The position numbers and the translations under genes are program-made. 64,000 nucleotides of DNA. Source: Novosphingobium pokkalii. GTDB taxonomy: Bacteria; Pseudomonadota; Alphaproteobacteria; Sphingomonadales; Sphingomonadaceae. The notes below the pieces were generated by a model, which did not search any database, had not been told where the DNA came from, and worked only from the letters and a program-made list of their open reading frames with translations. The stretch spans positions 1 through 64,000 of the forward strand of contig NZ_BMZP01000007.1 in assembly GCF_014652855.1 (NCBI RefSeq). Direction: 5' to 3'. Each line of letters opens with the position of its first letter. Position 1 is the stretch's first letter. Of this stretch, positions 37,850 through 45,663 are shown piece after piece.

Positions 37850-38137
37850 ATGGATCAACATACACTCGCTCTGCTTATCCCGCTGGCTCCGTTCATGATT
37901 GCCGGGCTGGCGATCTGGACCCGCCACAGCCGCCGCATGGCGGAAATCCAGGCCAACGCCACCGCAGAGCGCGCTGCGCAGTACGCCACGCAGAACCAGG
38001 CGCTTGAAGACCGCGTGCGGGTGCTGGAACGCATCGTCACCGATGGCGGCTATGACGTGGCCTTGCAGATCGAGGCGCTGCGCGATGCCAGCCGCATCGA
38101 AAGCGCGCCGACCCCGGTCTCGGACAAGCTGCAATGA
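37850..38137 (+). CDS. PspB-like small membrane coiled-coil protein 1
   Basis: 95 residues: membrane helix at about 6-23, a coiled coil with ALEDRVRVLERIVTD, then DVALQIEALRDAS and a short polar tail. The ERVxxLERIV(T)D word matches the PspB coiled coil, so this is probably a PspB paralogue. It starts 44 bases after pspC with AAAGGGGA before the ATG, and its stop overlaps the next start (ATGA). Confidence 0.8.
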   Translation: MDQHTLALLIPLAPFMIAGLAIWTRHSRRMAEIQANATAERAAQYATQNQALEDRVRVLERIVTDGGYDVALQIEALRDASRIESAPTPVSDKLQ

Positions 38138-38400
38138 CCGCCGCCGGTGCCATCGTCCTGCTCGCCTTTGCCACGCTCGCCACATTGCTGGCCGGCCTGG
38201 TGATGGCAGCGCAGGCCTGGTCGCGCCGGATGGACCAGCGCGAGCGGGAGATCATCGTCGCCACCCGCGCCACGGCGGAGCAGGCCGCGCAATATGCCGC
38301 GCAGACCGCTCGCCTCGAACAGCGCGTGCGCGTGCTGGAGACCATGCTGCCGCGCCAGCCCGATGGGCCGTCGCCCGCCGCCATGCCGCAGTTCAACTGA
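38134..38400 (+). CDS. PspB-like small membrane coiled-coil protein 2
   Basis: 88 residues: membrane helix at about 5-27 (AIVLLAFATLATLLAGLVMAAQA), a charged linker, and a coiled coil AQYAAQTARLEQRVRVLETML very close to that of the gene before it (AAQYATQNQALEDRVRVLERI). It lacks the EIESLR ending of the others. It overlaps protein 1 by four bases. Confidence 0.78.
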   Translation: MTAAGAIVLLAFATLATLLAGLVMAAQAWSRRMDQREREIIVATRATAEQAAQYAAQTARLEQRVRVLETMLPRQPDGPSPAAMPQFN

Positions 38401-38467
38401 TCCCGGCACGGCCCGCCCAAAATTCCCCCCGCCCAGAATTCCCCTACCCAGCCAAGGACATGCCCCC

Positions 38468-38707
38468 GTGAGCTTTGGAGCCACTCTTGTTGCCATCGTC
38501 GCGATCCTCGCCTGGGCCAGCCTGCGCCATCGGCGGCTGAGCGCGCGGGACAGCGTGATGATGCCCGCCCAACCTGCCGACAACACCGCCCTCGTGCGCG
38601 AAGTGGCCGCGCTGCGCGCCCGCGTCGAAGTGCTGGAGCGCATCCTGACCGACCAGCGCGGCTCGGTGGACCTGGCCCGCGAAATCGAGTCCCTGCGCGA
38701 GCGTTGA
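38468..38707 (+). CDS. PspB-like small membrane coiled-coil protein 3
   Basis: 79 residues from GTG 38468: a short membrane helix (about 3-18), a basic turn RHRRLSARD, a coiled coil ALRARVEVLERILTDQRG, and the ending DLAREIESLRER. AAGGA at 38453-38457 supports the GTG; the nearby ATG at 38460 is out of frame and stops at once. It is the last gene before a 270-bp inverted-repeat element. Confidence 0.78.
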   Translation: MSFGATLVAIVAILAWASLRHRRLSARDSVMMPAQPADNTALVREVAALRARVEVLERILTDQRGSVDLAREIESLRER

Positions 38708-38732
38708 GGGTTGAGGTACAGCGCAGGCCGCT

Positions 38733-39002
38733 TTAGGCGGCGTGGACAAATTCCGCAGCGCCACGGCTGGAGGCAAAAACCGCCAGTTCAAGGAGGCGAG
38801 GAAGCGCAATATCGGGAATATTGCGCGACGAGCCGACGCTGAAATGGCGGTTTTTGGTCCAGCCCCGCAGGAGTTGCCCTGTAAAAGGCCCTGGCAGCGT
38901 TGCTCGACCTTGCAAGAGGCCCACTCTTGCTTCGTTCTCGCGCCTCGTCAGGGCCTTTTACAGGGCAACCGTGGCGTTGCGGAATTTGTCCACGCCGCCT
39001 AA
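38733..39002. mobile_element. 270-bp element with 34-bp terminal inverted repeats (MITE-like)
   Basis: The ends (38733-38766 and 38969-39002) are inverted copies matching at 33 of 34 bases. Inside are further exact pairs: 11 bp (38775-38785 with 38845-38855), 9 bp (38804-38812 with 38818-38826) and 19 bp (38875-38893 with 38949-38967). It carries no gene. Size, terminal repeats and lack of coding suggest a non-autonomous transposable element, or a structured RNA of the psp-sufE gap. A clear target duplication was not seen beyond TTA/TAA at the tips. Confidence 0.75.
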
Positions 39003-39012
39003 GGCCAGGCTC

Positions 39013-39426
39013 ATGCGCAGTCTTTCCGATATTCTCGAAGAGTACGAGTTCAGCGATGGCGACGAACGCTATCGCCTGCTCATCGAACTGGGCCGCGAAC
39101 TGGACCCCATGCCCGATGCGCTGAAAACCGATGCCACGCTGGTGCGCGGCTGTTCGGCGGCGGTGTGGGTCTATCCCACCGAAGGCGCTGGCGGCGCGCT
39201 GCATTTCCTGGCCGATAGCAATGCCGCGATCACCAAGGGCATCATCGCCCTGGTGCTGGCGGCGGTGCAGGACCGGCCGGCGGCCGAGGTGGCGGCGATG
39301 GACATTGCGCAGGCGCTTGCCCCGTTCAACCTCAAGAACCAGCTTTCGTCCAACCGCACGCAGGGCCTGCCCAACATGATCGCGCTGGTGCAGAGCCACG
39401 CCGCGCGCCTGGCTGCTGCGGGCTGA
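39013..39426 (+). CDS. sufE: SufE-family sulfur acceptor
   Basis: 137 residues. It takes the persulfide from a cysteine desulfurase through Cys47 in VRGCSAAVW and stimulates it. Other family marks are YRLLIELGREL and NRTQGLPNMI. ATG 39013 is 11 bases after the repeat element. Not next to a suf operon; possible partners in this window are the two desulfurases at 8.8-10.9 kb. Confidence 0.92.
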   Translation: MRSLSDILEEYEFSDGDERYRLLIELGRELDPMPDALKTDATLVRGCSAAVWVYPTEGAGGALHFLADSNAAITKGIIALVLAAVQDRPAAEVAAMDIAQALAPFNLKNQLSSNRTQGLPNMIALVQSHAARLAAAG

Positions 39427-39433
39427 GGCGGGG

Positions 39434-39787
39434 ATGGTCCGCCGCCATCTCTGGACGGCTGCGGGCCTGTTCTTCGTGGGATTGGGCACGGTGGGGGCAT
39501 TCCTGCCGCTGCTGCCCACGGTGCCTTTCCTGCTGTTGGCGGTGTTCTGTTTCGCGCGCGGCAATCCGGCGTGGGAACAGCGCCTGCTCGATCATCCCAA
39601 GTGGGGGCCGCCCTTGCGCGAATGGCGCGCCCGCCGCGCCATTCCCCGCCGGGCCAAGAAAGCCGCGCTCGCCACCATGGCGCTGAGCGTCGCGATCACC
39701 GCTTTCACCGCCGGCTGGCCCTGGGTGCTGATCCCCGCCGGTGTCATGGTCTTGAGCGGCACCTGGATCTGGACCCGCGCGGAATGA
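39434..39787 (+). CDS. DUF454 (YbaN-like) inner-membrane protein
   Basis: 117 residues with the family signature GLGTVGAFLPLLPTVPFLLLAVFCFARGNP at the N-terminal half and two further helices (about 78-112). Function is unknown in all organisms. It starts seven bases after sufE and overlaps the MOSC gene at ATGA. Confidence 0.85.
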   Translation: MVRRHLWTAAGLFFVGLGTVGAFLPLLPTVPFLLLAVFCFARGNPAWEQRLLDHPKWGPPLREWRARRAIPRRAKKAALATMALSVAITAFTAGWPWVLIPAGVMVLSGTWIWTRAE

Positions 39788-40584
39788 TGAAGATCGCTGC
39801 GCTGCATCGGTACCCGGTCAAGTCCATGGGCGGAGAGGCGATGGCGCGCGCCACGATCACGCCGCAGGGCCTGGCCGGCGACCGGCGCTGGATGATGGTA
39901 ACGCCCGAGGGGCGCTTCCTCACCCGTCGCGAATTGCCGGCCATGGCGCAAGTCCGCGCCGAACCGCGCGACGATGGCGGGATCGTGCTGCACCATGCCG
40001 GTGTGCCGTCGCTGCCGGTCACGGTGCCCACTGTCGGCACGCGCCGCGCCGTCAAGGTGTGGAGCGACGGGGTGGAGGCAACCCCGGCGGGCGCGGCAGC
40101 CGACGAGTGGCTCTCTGCCCGGTTCGGCCGCGCGGTGCAGCTTGTCCACATGGGCGAGGATGTCGTGCGCCCGGTCGATGCCGCCTATGGCCAGCCGGGC
40201 GATGCCGTCGGCTTTGCCGATGGCTTCCCGCTGCTGGTCACCACCTGCGAATCGCTCGATGCGCTCAACGCGCAGTTGCCCGCGCCCATCGCGATGGCCC
40301 GGTTCCGGCCCAACCTGGTGATCGCGGGCGCCGCAGCCGCCTTTGCCGAGGATGGCTGGCAGGGCCTGCGCATCGGCGGCGTGACGCTGCGCCTGGTCAA
40401 GCCCTGCACCCGCTGCGTGATCACCACGCAAGACCCCGAAACCGGCGCGGCCGACAGCCGCGAACCGTTGGCCACGCTGCGCAAGATGGGCCGCCTGTGG
40501 CAGCGCCAGCCGATCTTTGGCGTCAACGCCATTCCCGATGGCACGGGCGATGTGGCGGTGGGGGACCGCGTCGAGCTGGCTTGA
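39784..40584 (+). CDS. MOSC-domain protein (YcbX/mARC-like)
   Basis: 266 residues: an N-terminal beta barrel (ALHRYPVKSMGGEAM, GLAGDRRWMMV) and a MOSC domain with the molybdenum-cofactor ligand cysteine in KPCTRCVITTQDP. Related proteins reduce N-hydroxylated compounds. It lacks the ferredoxin domain that E. coli YcbX carries at its end. Start MM at 39784; coupled to DUF454. Confidence 0.86.
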   Translation: MMKIAALHRYPVKSMGGEAMARATITPQGLAGDRRWMMVTPEGRFLTRRELPAMAQVRAEPRDDGGIVLHHAGVPSLPVTVPTVGTRRAVKVWSDGVEATPAGAAADEWLSARFGRAVQLVHMGEDVVRPVDAAYGQPGDAVGFADGFPLLVTTCESLDALNAQLPAPIAMARFRPNLVIAGAAAAFAEDGWQGLRIGGVTLRLVKPCTRCVITTQDPETGAADSREPLATLRKMGRLWQRQPIFGVNAIPDGTGDVAVGDRVELA

Positions 40585-40585
40585 T

Positions 40586-40732
40586 TAGGGCCTGTGGGGA
40601 TTTAGGTCAGGGTGGAGCGAGAATGGCTGATTTCCGCGACCCGGAGCGCAGCGTACTTTAGGTACGTGAGCACCGGAAGCGCGAAAAGCGGCCGTTCGCA
40701 GCCCGCCATGGGCTAAATCCCCACAGGCCCTA
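40586..40732. repeat. 147-bp element with 19-bp terminal inverted repeats
   Basis: Exact arms TAGGGCCTGTGGGGATTTA (40586-40604) and its inverse (40714-40732). It starts two bases after the MOSC stop codon, and its right end supplies the TAG stop (40730-40732) of crtZ on the minus strand. Inside, the stretch around 40645-40690 can form smaller stems (GTAC...GTAC). It is probably a dispersed intergenic repeat that may also end both transcripts. Confidence 0.8.
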
Positions 40733-41245
40733 CTCGACCGCTTCGCGCAGCACGGCAATGCCCTTGGCGCGCTGGGCCTTGAGTTCCTGCTTCAACGCCG
40801 CCGGATCGCGCGCGATGACGAAGCCGAAGCTGACTCCGCCTTCCTTTCCGATCGTGGCGTGGTGCAGCTTGTGCGCCTGCACCAGGCGCTTGGCATAGCC
40901 GCGCTTGGGCACCCAGCGGAACCAGCGCTGGTGCACCAGGCCATCGTGGATGAAAGTATAGATCAGGCCATAGACCAGCACGCCCATGCCCACCCAGGTG
41001 CCCGGCCACCAGGCATGGGTGCCCATCACCAGCGGGCTGCCGATCGCGAACATCGAGATCGAGATCGCCGCGCCGACCACGGCGTAGAGGTCGTTCTTTT
41101 CCAGGAAGCCGTCGTGCGGTTCGTGATGGTCGCGGTGCCAGGCCCAGCCGAAGCCGTGCATGATATATTTGTGGCTGGCCCAGGCCACGAATTCCATGGT
41201 CGCGGCGGCGGCCAGCACGATCGCGATGGCAAGCAGGGTATCCAT
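40730..41245 (-). CDS. crtZ: beta-carotene hydroxylase CrtZ
   Basis: A 171-residue membrane di-iron hydroxylase that adds 3- and 3'-hydroxyls to beta-carotene, toward zeaxanthin-type pigments. The four histidine clusters are present: HKYIMH (25-30), HRDHH (37-41), HDGLVH and HKLHH. Four membrane helices are expected. No other carotenoid genes are nearby. The last codons lie next to or in a repeat element, so the C-terminus may have been altered by its insertion. Confidence 0.94.
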   Translation of the reverse strand: MDTLLAIAIVLAAAATMEFVAWASHKYIMHGFGWAWHRDHHEPHDGFLEKNDLYAVVGAAISISMFAIGSPLVMGTHAWWPGTWVGMGVLVYGLIYTFIHDGLVHQRWFRWVPKRGYAKRLVQAHKLHHATIGKEGGVSFGFVIARDPAALKQELKAQRAKGIAVLREAVE

Positions 41246-41416
41246 GGCGCCGGCCTATAGCGCGATGCGCGGGCGGGGGCGATGCGTTTTATCGGGCATC
41301 CTTGCTGAAACCCGAACGGCGCACTCGCGTTTGGTTCAGGCGTAGCTTGCCAGACATGGCATCAAGACGGCGCCGGGCCACGGCGCGGCCGCCGTCGGGA
41401 CCAAGGAGTAAAGCCG

Positions 41417-41809
41417 ATGAAAAAGCTCATTCTCGCAGCGCTGATTCCCGCTACCGTGGGCCTTGCCGCGCCGGCACTGGCCCAGCCCGCGCCGCCGCCA
41501 CCCGGTGGCTGGCATCACGGCCCTGGCCCGGGGGCGGGCGGCTGGATGACGCCGCGCCGCGACGCCGCCATTCGCCAGGATATCGGCCAGTTGCGCTTTG
41601 CCATCGACCGCGCGCAGCGCAACCGCACGATTTCCCCGCGCGAAGCCGCCCCGCTGCGCCGCCAGGCCGCGATGGTGCAGCGCCAGTACCGCATGTATTC
41701 GCGCGACGGCCTCAGCCGCGACGAAGTGCGCTGGCTGGCCAGCCGCGTGAACCAGATCCGCCAGCAGTTGCGCATGGAACGCGCCGACTGGGACCGTGAT
41801 CGCTGGTAA
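41417..41809 (+). CDS. small exported protein of unknown function
   Basis: 130 residues: signal peptide (about 1-22, ending PALAQ), a Pro/Gly/His-rich linker, and an Arg-rich helical domain (55-130). The helices carry a repeated heptad-like pattern (QLRFAIDRAQRN, VNQIRQQLRMERAD). Similar Arg-rich periplasmic helices are common in sphingomonads but have no known role. Confidence 0.75.
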   Translation: MKKLILAALIPATVGLAAPALAQPAPPPPGGWHHGPGPGAGGWMTPRRDAAIRQDIGQLRFAIDRAQRNRTISPREAAPLRRQAAMVQRQYRMYSRDGLSRDEVRWLASRVNQIRQQLRMERADWDRDRW

Positions 41810-41840
41810 GCGCTGACACGCTGGCTCGTTGCAGCACAAA

Positions 41841-41903
41841 ATGACGCATCGCCCCGGTCTTTCTTGCCCTTTCGTGCTTGAAATGCACCGGGGCGATGCT
41901 TAA
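41841..41903 (+). promoter_or_regulatory. leuC leader: inverted repeat with a 20-codon micro-ORF
   Basis: Exact 13-base arms GCATCGCCCCGGT (41846-41858) and ACCGGGGCGATGC (41887-41899) enclose a 28-base loop. A 20-codon frame (ATG 41841 to TAA 41901-41903) spans the hairpin almost exactly and stops ten bases before the leuC ATG. It lacks a good ribosome site and encodes only two leucines. Confidence 0.45.
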
Positions 41904-41913
41904 CCGCTCTTGC

Positions 41914-43356
41914 ATGACCAAGATCACCCCTGGCACCGGCAAGACGCTCTACGAAAAGATCTGGGACGCCCACGTCGTGGAAAACCGCGATGATGGCACC
42001 AGCCTGATCTATATCGACCGCCACCTCGTTCACGAAGTGACGAGCCCCCAGGCGTTCGAGGCGCTCCGCCTTGCCGGGCGCAAGGTGCGCCGCCCCGATC
42101 TGACGCTGGCCGTGCCCGATCACAACCTGCCGACCACGGCGCGCCGCGACGGGCAGGGCAACCGCATTCCCATTGCCGATCCCGACAGCGCGCAGCAGCT
42201 TGCCATGCTGGAGCGCAATGCGCCCGAATTCGGCATCCGCTATATCGGCGATGCCGACGCGGCGCAGGGCATTGTCCACGTCGTCGGGCCGGAGCAGGGC
42301 TTTTCGCTGCCCGGCGCCACGATCGTTTGCGGTGACAGCCACACCGCCTGCCACGGCGGGCTGGGCGCGCTGGCCTTCGGCATCGGCACGTCGGAAGTGG
42401 AGCATGTGCTCGCCACCCAGACCCTGCTGCTCAAGCGCAGCAAGACCATGGAAGTGCGCGTCAACGGCACGCTGGCGCCGGGCGTTTCGGCCAAGGACGT
42501 GGTGCTGCACATCACCGGCGTGCTCGGCGCGTCGGGTGGCACTGGCTATGTCATCGAATATACCGGGCAGGTGATCCGCGACCTGTCGATCGAAGGGCGC
42601 CTGACCGTGTCCAACATGGCGATCGAGCATGGCGCCCGCGCCGGCCTGATCGCGCCCGATGACAAGACCTTCGCCTATGTGAAGGGCCGTCCCTATGCGC
42701 CCAAGGGCGCCGACTGGGACAAGGCAGTCGCCTGGTGGAAGAGCCTGGCGACCGATGCCGACGCGCAGTACGACAAGGTCGTGGTGATCGACGCGGCCGA
42801 TATCGCGCCCTCGGTGACCTGGGGCACCAGCCCCGAAGACGTGCTGCCGATCACGGCCACGGTGCCCGCGCCGGAAAGCTTTGCCGATCCGTCCAAGCAG
42901 GATGCTGCGCGCAAGTCTCTGGAATACATGGGCCTTGAGCCGGGCACCGCGCTCGACTCGGTGGAAATCCAGAACGTGTTCATCGGCAGTTGCACCAACA
43001 GCCGCATCGAGGATCTGCGCGCAGCCGCCGCGATCCTGAAAGGCCGCAAGAAGGCCGACAACGTTCGCTGGGCGATCGTCGTGCCCGGCTCCGGCCTGGT
43101 CAAGGCGATGGCCGAGGACGAAGGGCTGGATGTGATCTTCAAGGACGCAGGGCTCGAATGGCGCGAGCCGGGCTGCTCGGCCTGCCTCGGCATGAACCCG
43201 GACAAGGTGCCGGCCGGGGAACGCTGCGCCTCCACTTCCAACCGCAATTTCGTCGGTCGCCAGGGGCCGGGTGCGCGCACCCACCTGGTCAGCCCGGCGA
43301 TGGCCGCCGCTGCTGCCGTAACCGGCCGCTTGACGGACGTGCGCGAACTGGTCTGA
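41914..43356 (+). CDS. leuC: 3-isopropylmalate dehydratase large subunit
   Basis: 480 residues. With LeuD it isomerises 2- to 3-isopropylmalate in leucine synthesis. The [4Fe-4S] ligands are Cys360 (SCTNSR) and Cys421/Cys424 (GCSACLGMN). ATG 41914 gives [23 protein letters not shown] 41896 six codons earlier has a closer G-run but lies in the leader hairpin. leuD is 793 bases downstream, separated by two small genes. Confidence 0.96.
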   Translation: MTKITPGTGKTLYEKIWDAHVVENRDDGTSLIYIDRHLVHEVTSPQAFEALRLAGRKVRRPDLTLAVPDHNLPTTARRDGQGNRIPIADPDSAQQLAMLERNAPEFGIRYIGDADAAQGIVHVVGPEQGFSLPGATIVCGDSHTACHGGLGALAFGIGTSEVEHVLATQTLLLKRSKTMEVRVNGTLAPGVSAKDVVLHITGVLGASGGTGYVIEYTGQVIRDLSIEGRLTVSNMAIEHGARAGLIAPDDKTFAYVKGRPYAPKGADWDKAVAWWKSLATDADAQYDKVVVIDAADIAPSVTWGTSPEDVLPITATVPAPESFADPSKQDAARKSLEYMGLEPGTALDSVEIQNVFIGSCTNSRIEDLRAAAAILKGRKKADNVRWAIVVPGSGLVKAMAEDEGLDVIFKDAGLEWREPGCSACLGMNPDKVPAGERCASTSNRNFVGRQGPGARTHLVSPAMAAAAAVTGRLTDVRELV

Positions 43357-43393
43357 CGCCATCGCCGACGCGCGCAAATCCGCCTTTGCCCCG

Positions 43394-43861
43394 GTGGTCG
43401 ACGCGCAGACCCGCGTGCTGGTCTGCGGCAGCCTGCCGGGCGAGGCCTCGCTCGCGGCCGGCCGCTATTACGCGCACCCGGCCAACCAGTTCTGGCGGCT
43501 GGTCGGCGGGGTGATCGCGCAGGATCTGGTGCCGCTGGACTATCCGGACCGGCTCGCCGCCCTGCTCGCGGCGGGCATCGGCCTGTGGGACACCGTCGCG
43601 AGCGCCACGCGGCGCGGCAGCCTCGACAGCGCGATCAAGGCGGCCGAACTGGCGCCATTCGCCCAGCTTGCCGCCAGCTTGCCCATGCTGCGCACAATTG
43701 CCTGCAACGGCGCCACCGCTGCCCGCCACGGCCGTGCACAAATGGCAAATTTGCCCGACATTTCATTCGTTCAACTGCCGTCAAGCAGCCCCGCCTATTG
43801 TGCCGTCACGCTGGCGCAAAAGCAGCAGGCGTGGAATTCTCTGCGGAAATTCCTCGATTGA
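43394..43861 (+). CDS. hypoxanthine/uracil-DNA glycosylase family protein
   Basis: 155 residues of the uracil-DNA glycosylase superfamily, most like the DNA-deoxyinosine (HDG, family 6) glycosylases: CGSLPGEASL near the N-terminus, YYAHPANQFWRLVGG, and the later LPSSSPAY. It would remove deaminated bases from DNA. GTG 43394 is the only good start before the first motif; the frame is open upstream but has no ATG. It sits between leuC (37-base gap) and leuD. Confidence 0.85.
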   Translation: MVDAQTRVLVCGSLPGEASLAAGRYYAHPANQFWRLVGGVIAQDLVPLDYPDRLAALLAAGIGLWDTVASATRRGSLDSAIKAAELAPFAQLAASLPMLRTIACNGATAARHGRAQMANLPDISFVQLPSSSPAYCAVTLAQKQQAWNSLRKFLD

Positions 43862-43918
43862 GCGTTGCATTGTGCGGCGAGCGGGCCAATTCTTGCAGCC
43901 CGTAACAAGGAGGAAGGC

Positions 43919-44083
43919 GTGTCCAAGAAGGAAAACTGGGCCGGAACGGCTGTCCTGGCAGGGGCTGCGGCAGTGGGGTCGGCGGCGCTGGCGGCGGCGC
44001 TGCTCTATAGCAACCGGCGCAAGGAGCGCGCCAACAAGCCGGCCAAGGAATCCCCGCTCGGCGACAGTCCCGAAACCGATTGA
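43919..44083 (+). CDS. tiny single-helix membrane protein
   Basis: 54 residues from GTG 43919, strongly supported by AAGGAGGA at 43907-43914. A lysine-rich start is followed by one Ala/Gly-rich membrane helix (about 8-28) and a basic, then acidic tail. No family recognised. It lies in the leuC-leuD interval; the strong ribosome site suggests it is well translated. Confidence 0.72.
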   Translation: MSKKENWAGTAVLAGAAAVGSAALAAALLYSNRRKERANKPAKESPLGDSPETD

Positions 44084-44149
44084 GCGCCTTGCCCGCACAG
44101 AGGCTATTTCCGCCGTTGCGCGCCGCGCGGCGGCGGCTATAGCGGGGGC

Positions 44150-44752
44150 ATGGAACCGGTAAACCACATCGAAGGCCGCGCCATTCCGTTCGGCCGCAAG
44201 AACATCGACACCGACGTGATCATCCCGGCCAAGTGGCTGAAGACGATCAGTCGCGAAGGGCTGGGCCGTGGCGCATTCGAATCGCTGCGCACCGATCCGG
44301 ACAACCTGTTCGACAGCGAAACCTTCAAGGGTTCGCCGATCTTGATCGCGGGCGACAATTTCGGCTGCGGTTCCAGCCGCGAGCATGCCGCCTGGGCCTT
44401 GCTCGACCTTGGCATCAAGGCGGTGATTGCGCCGTCGTTTTCCGATATCTTTTCCGGCAACGCCTTCAAGAACGGCATCCTCACCGTGGTGATGCCCCAG
44501 GAGCAGGTCGATCGCCTGCTGGAAGTGGCGCAGACCGATCCGATTGCCATCGATCTCGATGCGCAGACCGTGACCACGCCGTTCCAGGATCGCTTCACGT
44601 TCGAGATCGATCCGTTCCGCAAGCACTGCCTGCTCAATGGGCTGGACGAAGTGGGCCTGACCTTGGCGCGCGGTGATGCGATCGGCGCGTTTGAAGCGAC
44701 CGTGGCAGACGAGCGCCCGTTCCTGGCACAGGGCACCGGCGCAGCGGCCTGA
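44150..44752 (+). CDS. leuD: 3-isopropylmalate dehydratase small subunit
   Basis: 200 residues with the swivel-domain motifs [18 protein letters not shown] and [13 protein letters not shown] that complete the LeuC active site. GGGGG precedes the ATG. It ends 14 bases before the convergent transglutaminase gene. Confidence 0.96.
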   Translation: MEPVNHIEGRAIPFGRKNIDTDVIIPAKWLKTISREGLGRGAFESLRTDPDNLFDSETFKGSPILIAGDNFGCGSSREHAAWALLDLGIKAVIAPSFSDIFSGNAFKNGILTVVMPQEQVDRLLEVAQTDPIAIDLDAQTVTTPFQDRFTFEIDPFRKHCLLNGLDEVGLTLARGDAIGAFEATVADERPFLAQGTGAAA

Positions 44753-44766
44753 TCAGCCCGCCATGA

Positions 44767-45663
44767 TCACCCGAGCGCCGGTTCCGCCACCGGCGCTACG
44801 TCCACCGACACGCGCAGCGCCTGGCCGCCGCCGCCGTGGAACACGCCGTCCATCGGCGCCACGTCGGCATAGTCGCGGCCCATCGCGGTGAACACGTGGT
44901 CGGTTGAGGCGAGCACGGCGTTGGTGGGATCGAAACCCACCCAGCCCAGCGCATCCCCGCACCACAGCGCCACCCAGGCATGGGTGGCATCGGCCCCGAC
45001 CAGGCGCGGCTGGCCCGGCGGGGGCAGGGTGCGCAGATAGCCGCTAACATAGGCAGCGGGCAGGCCATGCCCGCGCGCGGCCACGATCATCACATGGGCA
45101 AAATCCTGGCACACGCCATGCCGCGCGCGAAACGCTTCGAGCGGCGGCGTCTCGGCCGTGGTGGCGCTGCCGTCATAGGTGAATTCCTCGTGGATGGCGT
45201 GCATCAGCGCCAGCCCGGCGTCCATCACGCTGCGCGCGCCGGCCAGGATCGGACTGGCCCAGCCGACGATCTCGGGCGAAAGCGGGGTCATCGACGAGGG
45301 ATAGATATAGCTGGCGGGGCCAAGCGCGGAAAGATCGCGATGCGCGGCCGCGCGCGCGCCGATCTCGGCCACGCTCGGGGTCTTGGCCAGGGCCAGCTCT
45401 GGATCGGGTGCCCGCACCTCCACGCGGAAGCGGCTTTCCACTTCCAGCGCATCGAGTGGTTCGCGGATGAACAGGCGGCTGCGGTTGACCAGGAACGGCC
45501 CGGCTTCCTCTTCCATCGTCCAGGGCACCGGCGCCACCGTCAGGCGAAAATCGCGCACCGTCTGGGTGGGCCAGGGCGCCGGGCGCAGGCGCAGGTTGAA
45601 GCGCGCCAGCCGCACCGGCGCGGCATAATCGACGCGGGTCTTGTGGCGGATATCGTAGATCAC
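44767..45663 (-). CDS. transglutaminase-like protein
   Basis: 298 residues: an N-terminal bacterial transglutaminase-like beta domain (YDIRHKTRVDYAAPV, LRLRPAP) and a papain-fold core with catalytic Cys in HGVCQDFAHVM, His in DATHAWVALW and Asp in GFDPTN. It starts at GTG 45663 overlapping the stop of the ATP-grasp gene (GTGA). Last of three linked minus-strand genes; the set is likely to build or cleave an amide-linked product. Confidence 0.9.
   Translation of the reverse strand: MIYDIRHKTRVDYAAPVRLARFNLRLRPAPWPTQTVRDFRLTVAPVPWTMEEEAGPFLVNRSRLFIREPLDALEVESRFRVEVRAPDPELALAKTPSVAEIGARAAAHRDLSALGPASYIYPSSMTPLSPEIVGWASPILAGARSVMDAGLALMHAIHEEFTYDGSATTAETPPLEAFRARHGVCQDFAHVMIVAARGHGLPAAYVSGYLRTLPPPGQPRLVGADATHAWVALWCGDALGWVGFDPTNAVLASTDHVFTAMGRDYADVAPMDGVFHGGGGQALRVSVDVAPVAEPALG

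Noticed and set aside
41841..41903. Classical leucine attenuator leader peptide
   Set aside because: The 20-codon frame has only two Leu codons, not clustered, and no terminator stem with a T-run follows. Kept only as an unusual structure.
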